From the NCBI GenBank assembly GCA_023462275.1, contig JAEWYD010000388.1, positions 1 to 6,324 on the forward strand: a stretch of 6,324 nt of DNA, written 5' to 3'. A program made the position numbers and the translations under genes. The notes under the pieces were generated by a model. That model made no database searches and was not told where the DNA came from. It saw only the letters and a list, made by a program, of their open reading frames with translations. The DNA comes from Actinomycetes bacterium. GTDB taxonomy: Bacteria; Actinomycetota; Actinomycetes; Actinomycetales; Cellulomonadaceae. Numbering within the stretch: the stretch's first letter is position 1; each line of letters opens with the position of its first letter. Below are positions 1-5,058 of the stretch, piece by piece.

Positions 1-17
1 GTCCGATCTTGCCGCGA

Positions 18-60
18 CGGGCGGGGTCCGCGTCGGAGTTCCGACCACGGACCCCGCCCG
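18..60 (-). terminator. Long bipartite hairpin after the amidase operon
   Basis: Bases 18-30 and 48-60 are perfect 13-bp reverse complements. Inside them, 32-36 pairs with 41-45 (5 bp) around the loop AGTT, leaving only 31 and 46-47 unpaired. The structure starts 8 bases beyond the stop codon of the minus-strand gene ending at 68, where a transcription terminator is expected. No T-run follows on the minus strand, as is common for high-GC actinobacterial terminators. Being symmetrical, it could also end a transcript arriving from the left outside the window. Confidence 0.75.
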
Positions 61-67
61 CCCGGGC

Positions 68-481
68 CTACCGGCGGGCCGGTCCGGACCTCGTCCGCCG
101 TCGGCGCCACGCCACCGCGTAGCCCCCCGCGGCGACGACGATGCACGCGCTCGCGCCCGCTGTCCGTGTGCGGGCGGTCTCGATGCACGACGTCACGCTC
201 CGACGGTCCGTTCCCGGTGCCGCCTCGTCCACCCGCTCCTGGGCGCCGTCCGGCCCCAGCACCGTCGTCGTGGGCTGCAGCTGGCACGTGGCTCCGGTCG
301 ATGCCGTGACCGGGGTCAGGGTGAGGGCCAGTCCGCCGAGCACGAGCGCCGTGACCGCCCCGCCGACCGCCAGCGTCCTGGCGGTCGGCGCGGCGAGCAC
401 GTCGCGGGCCGCGAGCGCGACCGCGACGAGGCCCAGGGCCACGAGCACGACGAAGAGTGCCTCGCCCCAGATCGCATCCAT
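68..481 (-). CDS. Small membrane protein coupled to the secreted amidase gene
   Basis: This 137-residue protein has no family I recognise. Two hydrophobic segments (about 9-30 and 37-56) look like transmembrane helices. A polar loop with Cys66 and Cys99 follows, then a short hydrophobic stretch (about 110-125) that may be a third helix, and an Arg-rich tail that probably faces the cytoplasm. The ATG at 481 is chosen because AGGGG, overlapping the TAG stop of the upstream amidase, lies 5 bases before it, and because the hydrophobic N-terminus begins here; the upstream reading frame is a low-complexity Gln/Arg shadow of the amidase. The 8-nt gap to the amidase implies co-transcription and probably translational coupling. 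A role in anchoring, export or protection against the amidase is possible but not shown by the sequence. Confidence 0.72.
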   Translation of the reverse strand: MDAIWGEALFVVLVALGLVAVALAARDVLAAPTARTLAVGGAVTALVLGGLALTLTPVTASTGATCQLQPTTTVLGPDGAQERVDEAAPGTDRRSVTSCIETARTRTAGASACIVVAAGGYAVAWRRRRTRSGPARR

Positions 482-489
482 CCGAACCC

Positions 490-1791
490 CTAGAGGTGCT
501 TGAGCCCGTACCAGGTGATCGACGTCTTGCCCTGCTGCTTGGCGATGGCGATCGACGTCGAGAGCGTGATGTTGTTGCGGTTGTTGGACTTCTGGGAGAT
601 GCGCGGCTCGCCGGAGTTCGTCACGCCGGATACGACCATGACGTGGTCGATGGAGCCGTCCGCCTTGCCGTTCGGGTCCCAGTCGGTGAACAGCAGGTCC
701 CCCGTGCGCGCATTCCAGATGTTGTTCAGGTAGCCGTAGGTGCCGGTGTTGTTGGCGAAGATGTAGAGGTACTTGGCGCTGTACCAGGTGCGCGTCGCGC
801 CCTTGTACCCGGCGAGGTTGTACGTCCACTTCGTGTTGTCGTTCTGCTGGAACGAGTTTCCACCGGTCCGCCACCAGTTGCCGGCGTCCAGCACCTGCGA
901 GGCGAAGTTGGCGCAGTTGTTGTTGTAGAACGGGTAGGTCGAGTTGAAGTCGGACTTGTCGTTGCCGTTGTTGGGGCTGCTCGTCCACTTGAGCGCGTAC
1001 TGCGAGAAGAGGGCCGGGGAGATCTTGGTCTCGGTCGGGTAGCCGGACGTCGCCGCCATGGTCGAGGCGGACAGGGCCGAGAGGTTGCTCGGCTTGTCCG
1101 CGGAGCTGGCCTCGGGCATGACGGTCTGCGCCTCGGTCGTGGTGCCGGTGTCACCGAGCGGCGTGGGCTGGGGAGGGATCGTCCGCACCGGCCCGGGGAC
1201 GGGGGTGGGCGACGCCTCCGGCACGACCGCGCTGGAGTCGTTGTACGGGGTCTCCGTGTTGGGCGCGACGTCGAGCGTCGTGTCGTCGACCGCGGCGTAG
1301 GCGCCCCCGGACGGCGCGAGCGTGATCTGGTGCGGGTCCGACCACGAGCTCGTGGTCGGGTTGCCGGACCCGTCGTCGGCGATCGTGAGCGTGGTCGTCA
1401 TGTCGACCGTCAGCGTGATGGCGCCCGTGCTCGCCGTCGTCGCGCTGATGACGTCGGTCGTCACCGTCGCCGACTCGACGACGTCGCCGCCGTCGCGCAC
1501 CGACTCCGCGATCGGGGTCGCCTCGCTGACGGCGAGCGACTCGGTCGCCGCGGCGGCTGTGGCGGACGTCCTGGCGAGCGTCGTGGTGGCGGGCGACTGG
1601 CCCGGGTCGTAGACCGCGGCGAGCTGGTCGGCGTAGGCGTCGAGCGCTGCCGTCGCGGCTGCGTCGAGCGTCGATGTCGTGGTGCCCCCTGTTGTCCCGT
1701 CGGCGGCGAGTGCGGCGGTGCCCGTGGCTGCTCCGAGGAGCATCACGAGCACGCCGCCGAGAGCGGCACGGGACCCTGTTCGAGTGATCAT
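490..1791 (-). CDS. Secreted Cys-His amidase (Amidase_6-type putative amidase domain)
   Basis: The 433-residue precursor starts with a Sec signal peptide (1-29, cleavage likely after ALA). A Ser/Thr/Ala-rich, probably beta-strand-rich region (about 40-190) and a Pro-rich linker (191-211) follow, then the C-terminal catalytic domain (about 256-430). That domain has the hallmark NNNCANFASQ (Cys293 as nucleophile) and IDHVMVV (His383), the pattern of the putative amidase family PF12671, a relative of NlpC/P60 and CHAP papain-fold enzymes. Such enzymes hydrolyse amide bonds, often in peptidoglycan, but the substrate here is unknown. The third catalytic residue is not certain; an Asn or Asp after His383 is likely. 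The protein should act outside the cell. It is the first gene of a two-gene minus-strand unit with the membrane protein at 68-481. No good Shine-Dalgarno sequence precedes the ATG at 1791; a TAnnnT box ends 6 nt upstream, which fits leaderless translation. Confidence 0.85.
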   Translation of the reverse strand: MITRTGSRAALGGVLVMLLGAATGTAALAADGTTGGTTTSTLDAAATAALDAYADQLAAVYDPGQSPATTTLARTSATAAAATESLAVSEATPIAESVRDGGDVVESATVTTDVISATTASTGAITLTVDMTTTLTIADDGSGNPTTSSWSDPHQITLAPSGGAYAAVDDTTLDVAPNTETPYNDSSAVVPEASPTPVPGPVRTIPPQPTPLGDTGTTTEAQTVMPEASSADKPSNLSALSASTMAATSGYPTETKISPALFSQYALKWTSSPNNGNDKSDFNSTYPFYNNNCANFASQVLDAGNWWRTGGNSFQQNDNTKWTYNLAGYKGATRTWYSAKYLYIFANNTGTYGYLNNIWNARTGDLLFTDWDPNGKADGSIDHVMVVSGVTNSGEPRISQKSNNRNNITLSTSIAIAKQQGKTSITWYGLKHL

Positions 1792-1797
1792 GACTGG

Positions 1798-1803
1798 ACG
1801 TTA
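1798..1803 (-). promoter_or_regulatory. Candidate -10 box for leaderless amidase mRNA
   Basis: On the minus strand TAACGT fits the actinobacterial -10 pattern TAnnnT. Exactly six bases (CCAGTC) separate it from the ATG at 1791, so transcription would begin at or next to the A of the start codon. No purine-rich Shine-Dalgarno sequence is visible in the interval. No convincing -35 hexamer lies 16-18 bases upstream, so the promoter assignment rests on the -10 box and its spacing alone. Confidence 0.4.
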
Positions 1804-1845
1804 GCAGCGCCATTACTGCCGCATGAGGTGTTTGCGTCGCCGGTT

Positions 1846-1971
1846 TTAACGGGCCATATCGGCTGGACGCCCACCCTCGCGCAGGGGACGGGCAGGGCCG
1901 GCACGACGGCGTCCGCCGAGGCTGTGCGCCACCAGGAGGAGAACCCCCGCGACCGCCATCGGCGCGAGCAT
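1846..1971 (-). CDS. Possible small membrane peptide, or out-of-frame 3' part of the upstream gene
   Basis: From the ATG at 1971 this frame encodes 41 residues: a hydrophobic helix (about 2-18), a basic GGRRR stop-transfer stretch, and a polar tail ending at TAA. About three quarters of third positions are G or C, and the codons just upstream of the ATG are also coding-like, giving PGPVSLLGTSGGV in the same frame. Coding character therefore extends back to about 2020, where no ATG or GTG exists in this frame. An ATG at 2018 overlapping the stop of the 2015-2224 gene (ATGA) would reach this frame if the four-G run at 2011-2014 held one more G. It may thus be an independent peptide, a coupled gene, or the tail of the preceding gene separated by a one-base shift. 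I recognise no family. Confidence 0.35.
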   Translation of the reverse strand: MLAPMAVAGVLLLVAHSLGGRRRAGPARPLREGGRPADMAR

Positions 1972-2014
1972 CACGCCGCCCGACGTGCCGAGGAGGCTGA
2001 CCGGCCCTGGCCCC

Positions 2015-2224
2015 TCATGCAGCGCGTCCGCGCGCGGCGTGCGCCGGCCAGCGCCACGCGACGAGGGCCAGGACCGCTGCCGGGACGACGAAGGCGGCGA
2101 CCATACCCACGGCGGCCCAGCCGCCGGGTTCCTCGAACGCGTACCCGGCGGCGACGAGTCCGAAGAGGGCCGCGAACCCGACCAGCCCCCAGGCGCCGAT
2201 CCGCGTGACCACCGTCGCGACCAT
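2015..2224 (-). CDS. Short two-helix membrane protein, possibly truncated by frameshift
   Basis: The predicted product has 69 residues. Two hydrophobic segments (about 9-28 and 38-57) are separated by the polar turn YAFEEPGGW and followed by a basic end, RWPAHAARGRAA. It resembles the N-terminal part of small actinobacterial multi-helix membrane proteins, but I cannot name a family. The ATG at 2224 was chosen because upstream residues in the same frame (reaching a GTG at 2359) are Arg/Pro-rich and not membrane-like; several GTG codons just upstream (2227-2239) are alternative starts. The Shine-Dalgarno match is weak (a GGTGGTGAG stretch). Its end overlaps an ATG (ATGA), and another hydrophobic segment continues one frame away, so the native protein may be longer. 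Confidence 0.6.
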   Translation of the reverse strand: MVATVVTRIGAWGLVGFAALFGLVAAGYAFEEPGGWAAVGMVAAFVVPAAVLALVAWRWPAHAARGRAA

Positions 2225-2292
2225 CACGCTCACCACCACGGGGCCGGGCCGCCCGGGGGAGGCGACCCTCCACCTCCAGTGTCCCGCGCCGT

Positions 2293-2311
2293 CGGCGGTT
2301 TTCACCCGCCG
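2293..2311. promoter_or_regulatory. Inverted repeat in divergent intergenic region
   Basis: CGGCGG at 2293-2298 and CCGCCG at 2306-2311 form a perfect 6-bp palindrome around the 7-base, T-rich spacer TTTTCAC. It lies between the diverging genes that start at 2224 (minus) and 2399 (plus), so it could be an operator or a short RNA hairpin. GC-only palindromes arise easily by chance in DNA of this composition. No TAnnnT or -35 pair could be placed confidently in 2225-2398. Confidence 0.25.
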
Positions 2312-2398
2312 TACGGACGCCCGTCTCGATGGCTGGTGGGACCGTGAGGTGCACCGCACCCGCCGTCGTGCCGAGAGCCCTGAACACCGGAGTCACCC

Positions 2399-3247
2399 AT
2401 GGCCGCGCGTTTCAACCCACCTCCGAACTGGCCTGCGCCTCCCGTGGGTTGGGTCCCGCCGGAGGGCTGGTCGCCCGATCCGTCGTGGGGACCGCCGCCG
2501 CCGGGTTGGCAGTTGTGGGTCGAGGAGAGTCACGGAGGGCCCTCAGCCGCGCTGCCTGCGGGCGGTCCCTCGCCCGCGACGCACGGGAGTCCGTCCTGGC
2601 TGGCCCGCCACAAGGCGGCAGTCGGGCTCGGTGCTGTCGTCGTCGTGCTGGTGGCTGTCGGCGCACTGTCCGCGGGCCGGGGAGCCGGCGATGCGCCGGC
2701 GGCTGCGCCCTCCGCGACGCACGCCGCAGCGGCCACTGCGACGCCCGCCGAGGACGTGGTCGCGGAGGACGAGGCCGACGCCGCGGCGGACGCCGAGGCG
2801 GAGGAGCGGGCGAAGGCGGAGGAACAGGCGAAGGCGGAGGCGGAGGCGGCCGCCAAGGCCGAGGAGGAGCGGCTCGCGGAGGAGCAGCGTGCGGCGGAGG
2901 AGGCGGCTGCCGCCGAGGCCACTGCTGCCGAGGCCGCCCGCGTCGGTACGGTCGCCCAGCAGAACGCGTACCGGTCGGCCGTCAGCTACCTCGACTACAC
3001 CGCCTTCTCTCGCACCGGACTGCTGGCGCAGCTCGTCTTCGAGGGATTCGCCGACGGCGACGCGGAGTTCGCCGTCGCGCGCCTGGAGGGCGAGGGTGGC
3101 GTCGACTGGAACGCCCAGGCCGCTGCGAGCGCGGCGAACTACCTCCAGTTCAGCCCGTTCTCGCGTGCCGGGTTGATCGATCAGCTGGAGTTCGAGGGCT
3201 TCACGCCCGAACAGGCCGAGTACGGGGTGTCCACCACAGGCCTGTAA
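2399..3247 (+). CDS. Membrane-anchored surface protein with coiled coil and two Ltp-type repeats
   Basis: The 282-residue protein has four parts. Residues 1-40 are Pro/Trp-rich with repeated P-x-GW units (PPVGW, PPEGW, PPPPGW), a cytoplasmic tail seen on many actinobacterial membrane proteins. Residues about 71-93 form a single transmembrane helix. Residues about 118-181 are an Ala/Glu/Lys-rich coiled-coil stalk. The C-terminus holds two similar helical repeats (about 186-230 and 236-282), each with a YL-(D/Q)-(Y/F)-x-x-FSR-x-GL-(L/I)-x-QL core, matching the host cell surface-exposed lipoprotein (Ltp) domain PF07553. Such repeats occur in the lactococcal/streptococcal phage Ltp, which blocks phage DNA entry; their role in actinobacterial proteins is not established. 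There is no lipobox cysteine, so the helix, not a lipid, anchors it. GGAG lies 6 nt before the ATG. It is read toward the GH62 gene but separated from it by a hairpin. Confidence 0.82.
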   Translation: MAARFNPPPNWPAPPVGWVPPEGWSPDPSWGPPPPGWQLWVEESHGGPSAALPAGGPSPATHGSPSWLARHKAAVGLGAVVVVLVAVGALSAGRGAGDAPAAAPSATHAAAATATPAEDVVAEDEADAAADAEAEERAKAEEQAKAEAEAAAKAEEERLAEEQRAAEEAAAAEATAAEAARVGTVAQQNAYRSAVSYLDYTAFSRTGLLAQLVFEGFADGDAEFAVARLEGEGGVDWNAQAAASAANYLQFSPFSRAGLIDQLEFEGFTPEQAEYGVSTTGL

Positions 3248-3261
3248 GTGGCGGCGCCGAG

Positions 3262-3282
3262 CACCCCGCCTCCGGCGGGGTG
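3262..3282 (+). terminator. Hairpin terminator after the Ltp-repeat gene
   Basis: CACCCCGCC (3262-3270) and GGCGGGGTG (3274-3282) pair perfectly over 9 bp around the 3-base loop TCC, starting 14 bases after the TAA stop. No T-run follows, so it is a tail-less, GC-rich terminator-like stem. It separates the surface-protein gene from the operator and start of the GH62 gene. Confidence 0.7.
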
Positions 3283-3347
3283 ATGCGCGCGCCCGAACCG
3301 TTTCAGTGGATCCCGGCCCCTCGGGCCCTCTCTGTCCGCGCTGGCAA

Positions 3348-3361
3348 TGTTTGCGCTAACA
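3348..3361 (+). promoter_or_regulatory. LacI/GalR-like operator upstream of the GH62 gene
   Basis: TGTTTGCGCTAACA is a 14-bp palindrome with one mismatched pair: its half-sites read TGTTTGC and, on the other strand, TGTTAGC. The central GCGC and the overall shape resemble operators of LacI/GalR-family sugar regulators, such as the TGGGAGCGCTCCCA site of the cellulose-utilisation repressor CebR. It ends 24 nt before the ATG at 3386 and 12 nt before the AAGGAG ribosome binding site, where a bound repressor would block transcription start. The regulator gene is not in the window. I saw no second copy upstream of the other genes. Confidence 0.6.
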
Positions 3362-3385
3362 CGCCATGACGCGAAGGAGAGCAGC

Positions 3386-4942
3386 ATGACTCCAGCACCT
3401 CACCCCGGGCTCGCCGACGAGCCCGTCACCCGGCCGCCACGACGTCCCCGGCGCTGGGTGGCCGCCGTCGCGGCGGCGGCCGTCGCGCTCACGGCCGGCG
3501 TCTTCTCGCTGGTCTCGGCACCGGACGCCTCGGCCGCCAGCATCGACCCCAACGGCTCCTACGTGCTCCTCAACCGCGGCAGCGGCAAGGCGCTGGACGT
3601 CTACAACCTGTCGACGGCGGACGGCGCCCGCATCGCCCAGTGGACGCGCAACGACGGCGCGCAGCAGCAGTGGCAGTTCGTGGACTCCGGCAACGGCTAC
3701 TACCGGCTGAAGTCCCGGCTCTCCGGCAAGGTGCTGGACGTGTACAACTGGTCGACCGCCGACGGCGGCGCGATCGTCCAGTACACCGACCACAACCAGA
3801 CCAACCAGCAGTTCCAGGTGCAGGACGTCAGCGGCGGCTACATCACGTTGATCAGCCGCCACTCCGGCAAGGCCGTCGAGGTTCAGGGCGCATCCACCGC
3901 GGACGGCGCGAACGTCGTCCAGTACCGCAGCTGGGGCGGCGCCAACCAGCAGTGGCAGCTCGTCCGGGTCGACGGAGGCAGCACCCCGACGCCCACGCCG
4001 ACCACGTCCCCGACGACGCCCCCGGACACGGGCACGTGCTCCCTTCCCTCGTCCTACCGCTGGTCGTCGACCGGTTCGCTTGCCACGCCGCGGTCCGGCT
4101 GGGTCTCCCTCAAGGACTTCACCGTCGCCCCGTACAACGGCAAGAACCTCGTCTACGCCACGGCGCACGACACGGGGAGCGGCTGGGGCTCGATGAACTT
4201 CGCGCCGTTCGGCAGCTGGTCCGAGATGGCTTCGGCGACGCAGAACCCGATGCCGTTCAGCGCCGTCGCGCCGACGCTCTTCTACTTCGCGCCGCGGAAC
4301 GTGTGGGTGCTGACCTACCAGTGGGGTGGCCCGGCGTTCTCCTACCGGACGTCCACGAACCCGGCCGACGTGAACAGCTGGTCGTCCGCGCAGACGCTGT
4401 TCTCGGGCAGCATCTCCGGCTCGGGCACCGGCCCGATCGACCAGACGGTCATCGGTGACGACACGACGATGTACCTGTTCTTCGCCGGCGACAACGGCAA
4501 GATCTACCGCGCCAGCATGCCGATCGGGAACTTCCCGGGCAGCTTCGGGAGCGCCTCGAGCGTCGTCATGAGCGACTCGACCAACAACCTGTTCGAGGCG
4601 GTCCAGGTCTACAAGCTCAAGGGCCAGACGAAGTACCTCATGATCGTCGAGGCGATCGGCTCCCAGGGTCGGTACTTCCGGTCGTTCACCGCCACCAGCC
4701 TGGGTGGCTCGTGGACGCCGCAGGCCGCCAGCGAGAGCAACCCGTTCGCGGGCAAGGCGAACAGCGGCGCGACGTGGACGAACGACATCAGCCACGGCGA
4801 GCTCATCCGCACCAGCGCCGACCAGACCATGACGGTCGACCCCTGCAACCTGCAGCTGCTCTACCAGGGTCGCAGCCCGAGCTCGGGCGGCGACTACGGC
4901 CTGCTGCCGTACCGGCCCGGCCTGCTCACGCTGCAGCGCTGA
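3386..4942 (+). CDS. Secreted GH62 alpha-L-arabinofuranosidase with N-terminal CBM13 (ricin-type) domain
   Basis: This 518-residue secreted enzyme should release arabinofuranose side groups from arabinoxylan or arabinan. The ATG at 3386 follows AAGGAG at 6 nt; an ATG at 3347 would fall inside the upstream operator. Residues 1-50 form a long, Arg-rich signal sequence ending DASA-A. Residues 52-192 are a ricin-B-like CBM13 with three repeats, each with a QxW-type motif (QQW 94-96, QQF 141-143, QQW 188-190). It has no cysteines, and its third repeat has Glu165 where the others have Asp (71, 118). A Thr/Pro linker (199-215) precedes the GH62 five-bladed propeller (218-518). By family pattern the base is Asp244 (LKDFT), the acid Glu404 (LFEAV) and the likely pKa-modulating residue Asp352 (PIDQT); the 160-residue base-acid spacing fits known GH62 enzymes. 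Cys218 and Cys487 probably form a disulfide. The architecture matches Streptomyces CBM13-GH62 enzymes. Confidence 0.93.
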   Translation: MTPAPHPGLADEPVTRPPRRPRRWVAAVAAAAVALTAGVFSLVSAPDASAASIDPNGSYVLLNRGSGKALDVYNLSTADGARIAQWTRNDGAQQQWQFVDSGNGYYRLKSRLSGKVLDVYNWSTADGGAIVQYTDHNQTNQQFQVQDVSGGYITLISRHSGKAVEVQGASTADGANVVQYRSWGGANQQWQLVRVDGGSTPTPTPTTSPTTPPDTGTCSLPSSYRWSSTGSLATPRSGWVSLKDFTVAPYNGKNLVYATAHDTGSGWGSMNFAPFGSWSEMASATQNPMPFSAVAPTLFYFAPRNVWVLTYQWGGPAFSYRTSTNPADVNSWSSAQTLFSGSISGSGTGPIDQTVIGDDTTMYLFFAGDNGKIYRASMPIGNFPGSFGSASSVVMSDSTNNLFEAVQVYKLKGQTKYLMIVEAIGSQGRYFRSFTATSLGGSWTPQAASESNPFAGKANSGATWTNDISHGELIRTSADQTMTVDPCNLQLLYQGRSPSSGGDYGLLPYRPGLLTLQR

Positions 4943-4966
4943 CCTGCCGTCGCGGCTCGACCAGGA

Positions 4967-5000
4967 CCGCCGGGGACGCCGATGCGGGCGGCCCCGGCGG
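4967..5000 (+). terminator. Intercistronic hairpin between GH62 and esterase genes
   Basis: CCGCCGGGG (4967-4975) pairs perfectly with CCCCGGCGG (4992-5000). Inside, CGCC (4977-4980) pairs with GGCG (4987-4990) after one mismatch, leaving a 6-base loop. It starts 24 bases after the GH62 stop and ends 58 bases before the next start. No T-run follows. It may be a partial terminator that lowers expression of the second gene, or an mRNA-stabilising stem; the sequence cannot decide. Confidence 0.5.
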
Positions 5001-5058
5001 CCTGCTGCACCCGCTCCACCTCCTGCTCATGAACCCGTCCACCTCTCGGAGGCTGCAC

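Noticed and set aside
482..988. N-terminal extension of the small membrane protein into the amidase gene
   Set aside because: The extension is Gln/Arg/Leu low-complexity sequence that merely reads the amidase in another frame; the ATG at 481 has a ribosome binding site and starts a hydrophobic helix.
1971..2018. 15-codon ORF starting at the ATGA overlap
   Set aside because: It encodes only an Arg/Ser/Ala-rich peptide with no features; it is of interest only as the possible start of a frameshifted membrane protein.
457..2208. Long plus-strand open frame of 583 codons across the amidase region
   Set aside because: It is antisense to the amidase, Arg/Val/Gly-rich with no domain, and it crosses the amidase promoter. 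High GC removes stop codons from opposite frames, so long shadows are expected. The minus-strand frame has a signal peptide and catalytic motifs.
3315..3327. GGCCC-CTC-GGGCC stem between the terminator and the operator
   Set aside because: A 5-bp GC stem is expected often by chance in such DNA, and it adds nothing to the stronger hairpin at 3262-3282.
2205..3369. Two overlapping plus-strand frames around the Ltp-repeat gene
   Set aside because: Both are Arg/Pro/Gly-rich shadows of the 2399-3247 gene, which has its own ribosome binding site, a transmembrane helix and recognisable repeats.
3356..4795. Minus-strand open frame of 479 codons opposite the GH62 gene
   Set aside because: Arg/Val/Ala-rich shadow with no motif; the plus strand encodes a complete, highly conserved GH62 enzyme.
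4711..5058. Upstream extension of the esterase reading frame into the GH62 gene
   Set aside because: It overlaps the GH62 coding end in another frame; the ATG at 5059 has GGAGG at 6 nt and begins a signal peptide.
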